From Thozetella sp. PMI_491 (lineage: Eukaryota > Ascomycota > Sordariomycetes > Chaetosphaeriales > Chaetosphaeriaceae): DNA of 64,000 nucleotides. The notes beneath the pieces were generated by a model. That model searched no databases, was not told the DNA's origin, and saw nothing but the letters and a program-made list of their open reading frames with translations. The stretch covers positions 498,118 through 562,117 of the forward strand of contig MU270031.1 in assembly GCA_021432635.1 (NCBI GenBank), in the 5' to 3' direction. The position numbers were made by a program, and so were the translations under genes. Shown piece by piece: positions 48,871 to 62,134 of this stretch. Positions within the stretch are counted from its first letter, which is position 1; each line of letters starts with the position of its first letter.

Positions 48871-51800
48871 AGTAAACGCTCGTGAAAGGACCTGACAGTC
48901 CTAGCGAGGCTCAACGTTTTGTGACGTGTGAATGGGGATGAGAGACAATATGTAAGCGTGATCTAAGCAGGCTGTCTGCGAAGGAGAGTAGTGGGACAGT
49001 TCTTGGAGAGTCATCGTGATAACGAAATGGCTGTATCTTTATATAGTTTCCGCCGCAGAGGCGTAGCAAACCACTACCGGATCACCTCTTTGAAGATCTG
49101 CGGGGGCGAACCGGTGCTTCCCTTCATCCCGCCCAAAAGACTCTCTGCCGCAACACGCAAGACTTAGCGAATCTCATTAAGCCAACACTCTAGCCTGATC
49201 CCATTCACTAAAGTGCCACCCGGCTCCTCGTCAAGAACAAGGCTGCATATTCGAGTCGGCTGATTTCCTTGCGCCGAGCTAGGTAGGTAGGCGGCACCAC
49301 CGAGTGATGGCGCCTTCGCCATGCTTACTACGTGCCGGGTACCGCAGCTGCCCGACTATTGAATGTGTGGCCTCGTGTGAGACGTCGTCCTAGCTCCCCG
49401 CGCAGTTGATGTAGGTTCCAGGCGCCATATCCCTCAGGGATCACCCCTGTCGCTTACCCATCCCTCTTCTAAGGCGTCTAGGTGTCTTAGTTGCCTTGCC
49501 AAACATCAAAAACATGAGCCGCCTCCGAGCAAATGGCTTTGACTAGTCCGGCCTCCCCGGGCGTCTATCGCTGAGCGGCGCCAGCCCATCGTGACGTACC
49601 CGAATTACTCATCCAAGTGGGTGCCCGAGAGGCAGAAGCTACGCATTGCTGATAGACATGCTAAATATATGCGATTGTGAATGTCTACGGCTACCGGTGC
49701 AGTATCGTGCATGCTAGATCCCACCTCGAAGCCGTGGTCCAGTCGAGGGCGTGGATGCTAGAGGGAGTCCCTCGAGCGAGCGAATTTTGACTTATCGCTG
49801 TGTGTCTGCAAGGTAGGTACTCGGGGGACTGGACGGCAATCGATTGGTCAGTCGTGTGGTTGGCTTTTGACATAATGTTCAGCTGCGCAGGGCCTCCCAG
49901 CGCAAGGGAGGAGGGGTCGGTAGGGTGGCTTGCATGCTGGCAATGCGGCTACCCGAAACCCGCCAGTATGCGAGCCATGTGGTTGGTAGCTTGTCTCGGG
50001 AAATCAGCATATGCCGCATCAGCAAGGCCCAACTTACCGAGAACAGCTTGTTGTTTCCGTACAGGGAGGGCTCGCTGAGTTTCGGTACCGCTTTATGATT
50101 GCCAGGGTAGCCTGTTGATTCGATGTCTTACCGGCGACGCCTCGTATGGAATCCCAGGCGGGGCAAGTGTGTGTTCCGTGGTACGAGGAGCCAGCCATGG
50201 GCCCAGATCCCGAGGTCTCCGACTAGGTCGAGTGACTGTCGTCTCGGCGAGGGATTGTTCTAGATTGCTTCTTTAGACCGCCATACTGGATTTATCTTCC
50301 CTGTCTGAACGCCACGCAGGCATTCCTTATCCTGTCCCACCGCCCTTCACCCAAAGTCTACCCCAAACAGGTATATTCCACCGGATTCAAAGTGGTACGA
50401 CCACCACTGCGACTTGCCTAGAGGCTGACCTACCTGCAATTGGCCACCAGAACGTAGCGCCAGCTTTCACCTTGCTACGATCGAGGTTCACAGCGTATGG
50501 CTATTCGGCTAGAAGCAGTGTGGAGAGCATCACCATAGACTTGCGGCTATCAGGTAGCCGGTGGAGGGGGGCCTGACACGCGGAGTGGACGTCGGCATTT
50601 GTATCTTCACCGTTTGTCAAATACCGCATGCATTCTCTGAGGGGTGATAGGGGATCGTAAGCACTCTAGAAAAAGACGTGCCTCTCGCAGCAGCACGGCT
50701 CCAAATATGTCTCGGCGCCGGAGTATGACGAAGGTAAGACACTTTCCGCGGTATACCTGAGCTAATTATAAGGTTGTCTAGGCTGGGTGGAACAATGGCG
50801 CACGGAATGGAGGACGCCTTGTAGTGAGCACAATGACCTGGAAAAAGACAAGGCCACGTAGTCAACTAGCCGTCTACTAGGATAGCTGGATGGCCATGGA
50901 AACACCATTCATCTTAGGTTTGCAATGTCTGGGTGGAGTGGCTTGGCCGGTGAGGATACCATGTTTTCTCCCAAGAAGCCCGGCTGGCACCCTTTCGCGA
51001 CGTGTAATATACTAACAGGAACTGAGTTTGTCCTTGGCTCTGTATGAGACTAGATATCTTCTGGGTCACGAGACGAAAAGAACACGTCGGAGTCTCCCAA
51101 AATTCTAGATCAGTATTCCTTGTTCGGTACAATCTCAATATACGGAGGCAAGCATCGTTTCGGAGAAGATGTTCACTGACACCCTTCTAGGTTTCCTTGC
51201 TCTCTCAATATGGACTAGATCTTGTTCTCTGCAGCCAACTCGCATTTGTCTTCTACTCCGTCCCCGATAAGCAATCTAGCCGACGGGGAAAAGTGCCTGT
51301 TTTGTCAAATCGAGGCTGAATCGGTCAGCGTAGGATGATACCTATTCTAGCTGGAAGACCAGCTGGATTCGAGTTGCAGAGAACTGACGAGCTAGAGGTT
51401 CAGGAAGGCTTGTGTTCCATGACCTGGCTAAGAACCACTCCGAACTGCGAAAGAGGTGCGAGGATACAGCAAGCAAATTAGAGGGCGAGCCGATATATAA
51501 TAATAAAGTCCTCAATTCATGGGCAGCTATCGCAAGTCCTCGCTTAGAATTCTCGAACAACCAAGCCTAGGTCGGCACAGACATGTGTCGTGTGACCAGA
51601 GACGCATTCCTGATAATGAGAAGTCTTGGAGATGGTCGTGTCCGTCGTCCCTCCAGATAAGCGCAAAGCAATCCGGCCGGTGCTTACAGCCCAAACCCCG
51701 AGAAGGTAAATGAGAAAGAGAAAGATAAGAACAACAATAAGACAGCAAAGTGTGACAAGGCCTTATGTGCTGCCCGACAGTTCCTACAGCCCTTTGTCGA

Positions 51801-52100
51801 TTATCCCTGCGACTGGAGAATCCCTGCCTGCGCTTACCAGCCACGCACCCTCCAACCCTCCTTCCTTTCAGACTCCCAACCGAAGACATAAGGCGGGGAG
51901 ACGTAGCATTTCCGTCACCAATCCATAAAGAAACCCTGCAAATGATATAACCGATGTTCTGACGCCTTCCGATCATCCTGTCCTAGCGCTAGCCCTCCGA
52001 GACCGAATCATCATGAGAAGATGTGCAAGGAAATAAGTCCAAGGGCGCAATGTAGTGTTCCGCTGCGTGCTGCAGCAATTGGACGGAACCAGTTGTAAGA
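48871..52100. other. Long intergenic region
   Basis: No supported gene over 3.2 kb apart from a promoter element near the left end. Frames here are short and lack motifs. The right end is the 3' flank of the FHA gene (-). Confidence 0.5.
49037..49046 (-). promoter_or_regulatory. TATA-like box of the small cysteine-rich gene
   Basis: On the minus strand the sequence reads CTATATAAAG, a near-consensus TATA box, 167-176 bp before the ATG of the small gene. It supports transcription of that gene in this direction. Confidence 0.45.
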
Positions 52101-54802
52101 TCACAAGGCAGGAGCGGTGTAAATCAGTGATCCGACAACCATGGCTCCTACCGTGACGCCGCCCAATGCGGCATATCCGACGCGCTCAACGAGTTTGTGG
52201 AGGCGCCGCCGCTTCGTAGGTCGACTCACATGAGCGACTTCGGCGCTGTCGGTGGCAGGAGGTTGGGAGAGCTCCGGGAGTTCTGGCGGAGAAACCTCAG
52301 ATAACTTGGCTCCTCGAATAGACTCAACGCTGGGCGGGGGGGTCGCGAGGGCCTCGCCGATGGTTGAGGGCGGAGTGGCAGGGCGTCTAGCAGTGCCGTC
52401 GACCTGGCTCTTTGCTGCGGCCTCAAATTTCTCCTCGGCGGGGGAAAGGCACTCGGAAATACTATCTGCCTTTCGCTTCCCAGTGGTCATCATTGACAGG
52501 CTGCTCTGGCAACTGTCAAGAATATCAGGGATGCCGACGTGCGTCCGTGGAGGAGCTTGAACAGACTCATCCCTGGCTTGGATGGCGACGATTTGCTTCA
52601 TCTTATGCTGCTGGAAGGTATAGGCGCTAGTCATGGCCGCCTCGTCTTCGTCATCGTCATAGCTAGCATTGAATGAGTGCTCGGTAGCATGGGGTATTGG
52701 TGTCTTGAGGAAGTTGGCACCGAGCTCATACCAGTCAGAATGCGCTAGGCGCTGGGTAGGAGGACTCAGCACGGTCTCCTCGGTGGGCAGAGACATGGGG
52801 ATCGAAGATTGTGGAACCTTCTTTTGCATGGCGAAGGGTCCATGCACTGGCTGGCGATCCTCGTCAAGGGATTCAGTCATCCCACATGCAGGGGCTGATG
52901 AAGGCTCAGCCCGTTGGCCGGCCATCCTGGCTGCCTTCGACTTGTTCTCCTCCCGGGCGGCGAAGAACTCGAACTTGCCAGTTTTCTTGCCCAGTGTATC
53001 CACGTTAGCATCGTAGGGACCAAGGCTCTTGGCCAAAGCCGCATCTGATGGGCTTGGTGGCCGAATGTTGCTGGCCGGGATGGGTGCTGCGATAACAGTA
53101 GTAGGTATCGAGGCCTGGTTTGTGAACATGCTGCTCTCATCTTGTGGACGTGTGTTATTGAGGAGCTCCTCGATGCTGACAGAAGTCGACTTCTTAGGAA
53201 AATGAAGACCCGGCTGGATAGACATGTCCTCATTGTCCTTTGGACTGGCTGCCTCTTGGCTGTAGTCCTCGGGGGGGGTCGTCCCTGTCACGTAAAATCC
53301 AGAGGCATGGGGGCATGCCACGTCTGGAAGACCGACAGTGTCCGCATATGTGGCAGTAAAGACATTCGTGCCTGGAATCGGCGCCGAGGGGAAGGTAGGG
53401 TTTGACGGGCCTACATCTTGGTCTTCCTGATCGTAGTGCAATTCCTCTAGTTCCTCCTCCTCGTAGATACCGTCCTCAGAGGTGTACTCAGCCTCAAACT
53501 CAAGCTCGCTGTCAAGTTCACGCTCGAGTTCGCTGTCCATTTCTTCGTCCTCTGGATAGTCCTTCTCGCCGCTGCTTTCGCTATCGTTGTCGCTGCTGGT
53601 GTCAACCACAATTGCGCCGTAGCCGTCCAGGTCGTCTTCATCGTCGTCCTCGTCCGTGCTGAGATGGATCGATTCGTTTCCGTAATCGCTCTCTCCACTG
53701 ATGAAGCCATCGTCATCGTATGTGGACAATCTTTGGGCGTTCAGCCCAAGAAGCTTGGCTATGGCCATGGCTTCGTTTGCAACGTTGTCATCGCCCAGGT
53801 CCGGGCTTGGCGAAAGTCCGAGAGGTATGGTAGCGTTGTTAGATAGCTCCTCAACCACGACAGCGTCCTCCGGGTTGTTGTTCATGTGATCTGATAAGCC
53901 GCTATGGGATGCTGCCGGAGAGGTGATGTCAATGATAGTAGGGTAATCAACTTTCGAGGCGGAAGGCTCAGTCAAGTCGATGAGGTCGGAAGAGTATACT
54001 GTCGCAGGTTTCGGCTGGGGCAAAGGAGGAAGGTCAACATGGGAAGGGGTTTCTCCGTCGCTGGTAGAGTTCTCATCGTCGTCGTCTTCGTCGTCGGAGA
54101 TGACTGAACCGTCAGGGACCCTGAAGGCGTTCTCCGGCGTGGCGGCACGTCTGGTAGCACTGGAATCTTGGTAAGCGAGGAAGTCAACAAGCGGAAATCG
54201 AGGTTAATGCTTACGAGGAACCAAAGATAATGCCAACTTTCACACATGTTGGGGCGAAGGCATCCTGGCCTCGCATGACGGAAATGCCAAATCTCAGCTT
54301 GTCGCCATCCCTGAGTTCCTTAGACCCATCTTTGGCCAGCCGGTTCTCATTTAGATATGTTCCGTGCAGGGAGCCGGCATCCCGGATGTGAACTGTCTAT
54401 GAGTAGGTTAGGCATCGAGATCTGGCCCGTGGGCGGCTACGACATACCTGACTGTCCATGTCCGCTGTGATTTCGGCATGGTTTCGTGACATGACCTGGT
54501 TATCAAACCAAGCGGTATCTCGGGAGGCAATAAATCCCTTGGCCGTCACTCGGGATGCTCGGCCGATGGGTAGAGTCGTTTGCTCCTTGGTCAAGACGAT
54601 TTGGCGATCTGGGAAGATAATCGTGTCCGGGTTGTCTCCGCCATCAGCAGAGAGCTGGATGGTCACTACTTGAACCAAGTCAGCCGGGCAAGTACGGAAA
54701 GGCGGATCGATCTCTCCAGTGATGGATCAAGGGGGGCGAAGGGAGGATAAACTGTCTGAGCAACGTACCGTTCTCGACCGCGTCCACAGATCGGTGAGCC
54801 AT
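52101..54802 (-). CDS. FHA-domain protein with SIM-like motifs and tail anchor
   Basis: Coding-order exons 54802-54769, 54668-54448, 54396-54215 and 54159-52101 give 831 residues. The FHA domain spans about 15-145, with the phosphothreonine-binding signature GRASR, then NQVMSRNHAEI and IRDAGSLHGTYLNENRL. Downstream are four stretches that look like SUMO-interaction motifs: DLIDLTE (204-210), TIIDITS (220-226), AVVVEE (245-250) and AIVVDTSSD (328-336). A strongly acidic region follows at about 315-410. Near the end a basic patch RPTKRRRLHK precedes the only membrane segment, GYAALGGVTVGAMVVGSLIY, which ends six residues before the stop. This is a tail-anchor arrangement. FHA proteins with tail anchors exist (SLMAP, fungal STRIPAK subunits), but those carry coiled coils that are not seen here. 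No named orthologue is recognised. Confidence 0.85.
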
Positions 54803-56996
54803 GGCGGACTGCGAGTTGCGGATGAAGTCGGGAAGAGGAACGCGAGTGGTGTCGGGGAAGAGGGGAAGGCGTTCGTAGAAGGTCAGACAAAGCTCGGACC
54901 TGGCGGGAGGGCGAGGTATGACCGGCGGGCGACGAGGCTCGGACTACCAACACATGTGACTGGCGGGTGATCGTCGATGGAGGAGAGTGCGGCTGAGGAG
55001 AAGTGAAGAAAAGGGAAAGAAAATCGCCAGTGAGAAACTGGTGAGTTCAGGACGAAGGGAAAGAGGTTGATGAAGTGGGAGGCAGGTCCAAGGTGATAGA
55101 GGTGACAAGGTGGGGCAGTTGGCTCATCAGGCAGACGGGAGGCGGCGATAACGGATGGGATGCCTTATCGACCTAAGCCTGCGTGTGGGCCGCGGGGGAG
55201 GGGGAAGAAGGCAAGAAGGGGCTCCTCGGCGGCTCGCGACGACAGGAAATTCCAGGAATGAAGCAGGCTGGCCGGCTGGCGAGATGAGGTGTGTTGATTT
55301 CCTCTTTATGGCACCCAGCTGCCGCGGGATCAAGACGGTTTGTGGTAGGAAAGGAAGAGTGGGACGAACGTTTGGAAAGTGTGGAAGCCGCGAAGCTCCC
55401 CAGAAAAGAGGGGTTGACGCAGTCGACCCCAGCTAAACCACGGGCTCGTGCGAGGCAAACGCACTCGTAAACTTGAGACGGGAAACTTGAAGAAAGTAAA
55501 AGTAGTCCTCGAGGGTGGCAAGAGATTCAACAGCTCTGGAGGTCAAGGCTGCATAGTTAATCCCTCAGCGGTAGGTGCAGACGAGGTTAGCTGCGACGAG
55601 TGTGCATCCGTGTAATGCGTGCCTGCTCGATACACTGCCGGCTGCACCCCGCGTTCGCATTCTCAGAGAAGGGGGCCGGCAGGCAGCTGGCAGCACGGTT
55701 GCACAGAGGGAGGGTGAACCGCGGCCGACGGCCGGGTGGAAATGCTTGGGCCGGAGCTAGTCGTGCCCGTTCACTGGCCAAAAGCCTCGTCTTCATGGTC
55801 CAATCCTCGGGCCTACCCAGATGGCGTGTTCCAGACGCCTGCTCACTCCACCTTTCGAACCTCCGCTGGATGGGGGCTACGCCGACGCTGTGCGACGAAA
55901 TTGGAAGTGTAGGCTTTAGGGCCTCTCCCAGGCGGCCACGTTTTGATAAGCCAGCGCCCGCCGTCTCCTGGACACCCCAGCGAGAAGCTAAAAGTTGTTT
56001 CTCAAGGCCGAGTGACTCAGTATGGGGCGTTTTGTATCTTATCTCTCTACCTGACCCCTAGCTTCGGCTTGTTGCGTGCATGGATCAGCTGGCCTGTCCG
56101 CCCCAAATAGCGACTCTTGGCTTAGAATGCGATGGATCCGTCCTACAGGAGGCTGATGGAATGCTCCTTTGCACATCGCTGAGTAGGTAAAGCAGGTACT
56201 AGATCTTACGGGTGTTCTGTGCATAATTAACCCCAGCGAGGATCGCAGGAGCTTCCGCTAGCGAACGCACTTTTACTTCGATAAGAGCGCCAGAGGTCTT
56301 CCCTCATGCGTCATACACAGCCCGCTCCTATCTGCTTTGGGCATAGTGACATACCCGCCGCACCTGACCACTTAAACAAGGACAAGGATTCGCGGCCTTA
56401 GCGGTGGGCTAACGGGACTTGTCCGGACCCTCCCCCGCCTTTTGCCCAGCCTGGAGATGTGCGCGCATCATAGCACTTTCTGGGGCCTCGGGCGAGCTCT
56501 CCGCCTGTGGGAAGCCCTGTAAATGATGCATTTATCCTTGTCTCCAGCCGCCATTATGCATTTTCGTGGTCTGTTTGTCTTGTGAGTCGCGTCTTCCTGT
56601 CGCACAATTATTTTTTTCCACTTATTATTTATTTAAGCCCTTTTCCACTATTCACCGCCACTGACCACAGAGATTCACCACCGTTCTCTTTCTATTGTTC
56701 AGCAGACCCGCACACTCTCTCGGAGATAACTTCTCGACGCCCCCTAGGATTAAAGCTCCCTTGCCCACGAATTCCCCCATGGATCGTATGCCCTCCACAG
56801 CTTTGTCATCGAGCATCAACGTCCACCTCGAGTCCTATCGTGACTTGCACTTTTCGCCACCCAGACATAAACCCAGCGCGACGTGACAGGGTGCGCCGGA
56901 GACAACCAGAGAGGAATCTCTACACACATCTGAAGGTGTGCCTAAGCCACCAACATCTAGATATCTTGCGTTTGGCAACAGGTCGCCACATATACC
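54803..56996. other. Intergenic region
   Basis: Divergent upstream region between the FHA gene (-) and the IFRD gene (+). No supported feature; T-rich and pyrimidine-rich stretches from about 56.5 kb are probable leader of the IFRD gene. Confidence 0.55.
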
Positions 56997-58421
56997 ATGC
57001 ACGACCTTCGGAAGAAGGCGCTACTCGAGAGCGGCAAGACTGTGTCGCGCAAGGCACGCTCGAAGCCCGAGTCACTACGATCGTCAGCGAATCATTCCCC
57101 GATCACCTCGCCTATCGGCTCCCGGGCTGGCTCCAGGCCTGGCTCCCGGCCTGGGAGTCGCTATGCCTCGGAAGACGAATTTGCAAGCGACTCGGATTGG
57201 GACTCCGACGATGAGGTCCTCACCGTGAGCACCAACTCGGACGATCTGGATGAAGATGGAAACGTTGAGGAATGGGCCGACCGCCTCCATGATCGCATCG
57301 TCGAGATGCAGGACCGAAAGCATCTCAGTGCGGAGCGACGCGAGGCGACTCTGAATTCCTACCTCCACCTCGTCCGTCACCACTTTGCGGGCCGTGAGAT
57401 TGAACGAAACTTTGAAGGCATCACGCAGGCGCTACTGAGGAGTGCTCGGAGTGGATCCAGCGATCGGGAGCAATCCATGGCTCTCAAGGCGCTTGCGGTC
57501 ACGATCCTTAGTGCTGCCTCGGATAGCGTCCTGGCCGAAGTGTTCGAAGCACTCAAGAAAGCATGCTCGGACTCCGAGGAGGAAAGCATCAAGGTCGAGG
57601 CCATCCATGCCCTCGCCATTGCCACAATGTACGGTGGTGGCTCGACAAATGCAGCCGAGGAGGTGCTCGAGTTTCTACTCGATATCGTCGAGACTGACGG
57701 CAGCGCTGTTGAGGCTGAAGACAATGGTGCTGTTGTGACAGCTGCGCTCCAGGCCTGGGCCTTTGTGGCTAGCCACCTCGAAGACCTTTCTGCCGAAAGT
57801 GACAGGTCCATGGACGCTTTCATCGACCAGCTTGACAGCTCCGACCCCGACGTCTTGACAAGCGCCGGGGCTTGCATTGCGCTTCTCTTTGAGTCCGCCC
57901 GAGACTACGAGGAAGAGACAGGCGAGAGCTTCGATCTTAATTACAACAAGCATCGGATTATGACACGCATGAACGAGATCGTCCGCGACTCGTCCAAGTC
58001 GGTCGCCAAGAAGCAGCGTCGACAGCTCCGGCAAGCTTTTACCAGCATCATCACTTCGATTGAGCGTGGCAAAGGCCCGGGTTATTCAACTGCCGGACGC
58101 TCAGAAGCCAACCCTCATGTCGCTGGTGGCGATGCGGACGAAGATAGCGCCATCGTTGAGTTCGGCTATCGTCAGAAGGTGCGCATTCACAACATTCTCA
58201 TGGTTATCGACACCTGGTCATTGTACGCCCGTGTCGAAGTTTTGAAGATGCTCTTTGGTGGAGGCTTCCCTATTCACTTTATGGAGAATCCAGTCATCAG
58301 AAACGATATTCTGAGCGGTGCCAACACGGAGCTCATCGCGAGCCAGAACTCCCTCAAGAAGCGGCCCGAGGGCGATCTCAAGAAGAAGCCACGCAAGGCC
58401 CGGGATCGCATGGCATTTTGA
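56997..58421 (+). CDS. IFRD-family protein (interferon-related developmental regulator)
   Basis: A single-exon frame of 474 residues from the ATG in TACCATGC. The start MHDLRKKALLESGKTVSRKA is basic and is followed by a serine/glycine/arginine repeat (GSRAGSRPGSRPGSR) and an acidic stretch. The IFRD armadillo-like domain covers about 85-370 (DREQSMALKALAVTILSA, SIKVEAIHALAIATMYGGGS, GAVVTAALQAWAFVASHLED). A conserved C-terminal block follows (YRQKVRIHNILMVIDTWSLY and FGGGFPIHFMENPVIRNDIL), and the end is lysine/arginine-rich. Human IFRD1 and IFRD2 act in transcriptional control and, for IFRD2, on inactive ribosomes. The fungal role is little known. The basic tail and head fit RNA or ribosome binding, which is inference. 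Confidence 0.9.
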   Translation: MHDLRKKALLESGKTVSRKARSKPESLRSSANHSPITSPIGSRAGSRPGSRPGSRYASEDEFASDSDWDSDDEVLTVSTNSDDLDEDGNVEEWADRLHDRIVEMQDRKHLSAERREATLNSYLHLVRHHFAGREIERNFEGITQALLRSARSGSSDREQSMALKALAVTILSAASDSVLAEVFEALKKACSDSEEESIKVEAIHALAIATMYGGGSTNAAEEVLEFLLDIVETDGSAVEAEDNGAVVTAALQAWAFVASHLEDLSAESDRSMDAFIDQLDSSDPDVLTSAGACIALLFESARDYEEETGESFDLNYNKHRIMTRMNEIVRDSSKSVAKKQRRQLRQAFTSIITSIERGKGPGYSTAGRSEANPHVAGGDADEDSAIVEFGYRQKVRIHNILMVIDTWSLYARVEVLKMLFGGGFPIHFMENPVIRNDILSGANTELIASQNSLKKRPEGDLKKKPRKARDRMAF

Positions 58422-61400
58422 ACTGGCACTAGCCTTCACTGCACGACAGCATGTACTTTGGAAAACTCGTTCTCGCATTTCCCCGCTCCTTTCCTTCTTG
58501 TTTTCACCTCTTTAAGGACCTCGACTTTCCTGCCAAGCCAGGCATGGTCGTTTGCACATGTTTCCAGGAGGCAATACTTAATATAGCCCCGCCAATGTTG
58601 AGATAGACAGCGAAAGAGGAGGGGGCGCCTCCTCGTACAAAACTCAAGGGGGATTGTTACAACTAGCCAGGTTCTGGATCAGAATGGAAAATTTGCATCC
58701 GGATTGATACGCCCAGGCCGCTTTCCATTTGCTTAAATCAAGCTTCTCCAGAATGATCGCTCTGTAGCCTGTTTACGGATCATGCCTGTAGATGAGGTCG
58801 ACTCGTGGCTGCTCGTACTAGTACGATAGGCCTCTCTTCACTATCTGTATAGAGAATTTGACGATCAAGTTCGAGTGGGCCCTTGGTTCTGGGCTGCCAG
58901 TTTGAGCTATAGAAAGAACGGAGCAACACGACCTAGAGCGATGGGAAGGCTTCTCCGTAGACCGCATTTCGAGGCACGGAGAGAGCTGAGAGGGCTCTCT
59001 GGGTTCATAGAGGGGGCAGTGTCTGTTTGCTCGTAAGCGTTGGCAGCCAATGATAGCACTTAGAGGAGATCCAGAGAACATGCAGCTGTCCGGCTGTGGC
59101 TGGGTAGCCCCTTGCATCGCACAGGAGGGATGGAGGTGTTCTTTTGATGGTCACCGGCAGATGTCAGAGAGCACCCCTGCGAGCCGGGCGGGAGCACAAT
59201 GTTTCAGCAGGGAGGGATGCCCGAAACCTTCAGCACATCGGCCTGCACGCCCAGCTTCCCGGATTTCCAGGTAGGCCAAGGCCCAGGCCACTGAGAACAT
59301 CATCTGATCTCCATGTTTTGGCCACCTAGAGAACTAAACCACTTGGTTACTGCAGTATATTACCATTCTCTACAGAAATATAGTGAACTAAGTCTTGCGC
59401 AAGGCGCGGAACTTGTGTTAGCCCAAAATGGTATACACCCACGGCCACGGTCTAGGACATCGCCACTTGTGTACGACAGATAATAAATCTTGCGTTGACT
59501 TGCTGGCGGCTTGCCTCGTTCACCATGTTCAGACACCGATGTCTCAAATAATCCATGGTGCGCACAATGGAAGGCTTATCTAACGAGCCCACCCGGCCTG
59601 GTACCAGCGGCGTCGTGAACATTCCCTGAGTGACACTTCCATGAGCATCCAACTAATCATGAACCGTGCTCCATCCACCCTTTGGATTTCTCCCCCGCTG
59701 CGACTCACGAAAAGTGCGGGACTGGTGAAACCGCCGAACAGGCCAACGGCGCGATCCGAGAGGCTGCCGCAACGGCAGGCTTATGTAGGTAGGTGGGCCG
59801 ACGGAAGCACAACTTAGGAGACACAAGCAGGCTGTGCGGCACGGGGGCGAAGGGTGTGAAGGGTGGTTTCGCCACTCCACAGGGAGGCGAAGAATTACGG
59901 GCTCGGCGCTCGCCCGACTGATGGGCGAACGCCGTAGGCGTCAGTTGTGTGTAGTGGGTGGTAACATTCTCGCTAGGACTCAGAGGAGTGGCATCGAGGC
60001 CTCACGAGCCGATAAGCATCTTGTATAATGGGATTCCTCACTGCGTACGTCCCCCTTAGAGGCTTAGATGTGGTCCTTCAACTTGCCGGGGATGCAGTGT
60101 CTTAGCTTCGGAGACACCCGCAAGACCCAATCGCTGCTTCACCCTGCTTCACTCGGCGCCGAGTCTCGGCCACTGCATTGCAGGTTCGAAGAGACTCCCC
60201 CCCTTCCAAACTGCGCTCCATTCCGCATTCCAGGACTCCCCTTCCTTGCCGCCCTGGACACGGATGGACACCCGGTTCCAATTCAAAACGTGGGGCGCCA
60301 TCTGGCTCCCGGGACGGCCCATGTGGAAACGGCTGAAGTGAAGAAAGCTAGGTAATTACCACCAACCCCCTCGACCCCGAAATCCCGCAACCCGGCCTTC
60401 CAAGATTGATATCGCATGTTGCACGGAAGCACAAATTGGGAAACGGGGGGACGAGATGGGCTAGATTATAGAGATATGCTGCCGGCAGTGCCATGGTTCA
60501 ATTAATTTTTCCTTTCTACCTCTTTCGCGTGAGCATCGCCGCTTAGAGGAAAGTCTGGTACGGTACCTGCGCTTGCCCCGTTTGCCAGTCACCCCGAGCG
60601 ACGATGCCCACGCTACGTTACCGTACCATGGTATGTATGTACGTACAGAGAAGCCTGTGGGACCAGCGATCGACCTTTTTGGGGTCCTTGGGGTCGAGGC
60701 TTGGCGGTTCGCAGCCCAACCTCCAGAGACGAGGGAGGGAAAAAACGGAGGCGATTAAGAACAGAGAAGAAAGTCCGTGGCATGGCACTAGGCCATCAAC
60801 GAGAGTGACGTCCACTGAGAGAGCCCATCAGATCAATATGTCTCCATCGGGGTCCATCCTAGTGCTCATCGTTTGACCTCTTTTTGGGCTGAGGACTCCG
60901 CTGGTCGCCAGGCCAGGACCAGCGCAGGAGCCACCTTTTCCGCCTTGTCAACAAACCCAACCCCCACATTTTGTTTTCTGGCTTCCGATGCGCCTTCCTC
61001 GCCTCCTACCCCCCCCCCCCCCCCTCCCCCTTCCTGTGGCTTTTGTTGTTCACTTTCTCGAGGGGGAAAAAAAAGTTCTTGTCGCAAGCGCTGAGGAAAA
61101 GCAACGGACGAGTCAAACCAGAATTTCCACCCGAGACCATCTCACAGCGGGCTTTTTTCTCAAACAAGCGTTACGGGCCGTCGAGCATCGAAACGGAGCC
61201 CTCTAAGCCTTCCTCCTGGCCCTACCGAGCTGCAGCCCGCTCGTTCGACAGACCCCGGCACTGGGCCCCAATTGGCTGGGCCGAGCAGCGGTGCCAGCTC
61301 ATCAAGCAATCCCAGCCGCTTCGGGACAATAACAAAGCCTCACGGGTTCTGCTATTGACTATTGACGAGCCGAGGGAACCCTCTCTGCCTGTTCGGTGCC

Positions 61401-62134
61401 TGCAACCTTGGCTCTCGACATCACATCACATCGCATACGACCTAGCACGCATCCTGCAACCCACAGGGCCGCCCGTCTCTCCTCTTCTTTGCATCGCCGC
61501 CGGAGCAACAGCGATCTGCTGCATTGGCTCTGCAAGCGCAACTCGCCAGTCTGCGCCTGGGCACCCGGCGCCTCCAACCACCGGCTGAAGAAGGACACAC
61601 CAGCTCCCCGCTACCCTCTGTTGCCGCTTCAACAGAGCAGGATTTTGCGCCATCGCCGCTTCGTGAGAGGTCAACCATCGATTGAATCCGCATTGTGCGT
61701 CCCTTTCGTACGTCCCACCCTGTCCTTTACCCAAGACTCTCCGTCTGCGAGTGGTGGCATCTAGGCCTGCCGTGCAGCACTAGACCGCTTCCCTCTGCAC
61801 TCTTGTTTGGCCTGTCCTTCCGCCTCGCCTCCTCCCCTCCGTTGTGACCCGCCGACAGCCTATGAGACGACCGACAAGCCGCTGACTTTTTTTTTATCAC
61901 TTGCCGTTCTGCAGTTTTCCCGCACCTGATGTCTTGACGCAGAAAAAAACACCACCCCCAGGAGTATTCCCTTCGGTCGATTTGCGATACATCCTCCTTT
62001 CGCTCTTCTCTCCCTCCCACACCGGTTGGGGGCGGATCGACGCAGGAAAGGGACCGTCGGGCACCAAGAGCAGACCGCAGCTGTTGATCACCATATCGCA
62101 GCTTCGCCGTCCCTCTGCCACCGCCCGCATAACG
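58422..62134. other. Long intergenic region and leader of the last gene
   Basis: No supported gene. From about 60.9 kb the sequence is pyrimidine-rich with a long C run near 61010 and short T runs, fitting a promoter and long 5' UTR for the gene at 62135. A frame of 205 codons at 60971-61588 has no domain and crosses the C run; it was not accepted. Confidence 0.5.
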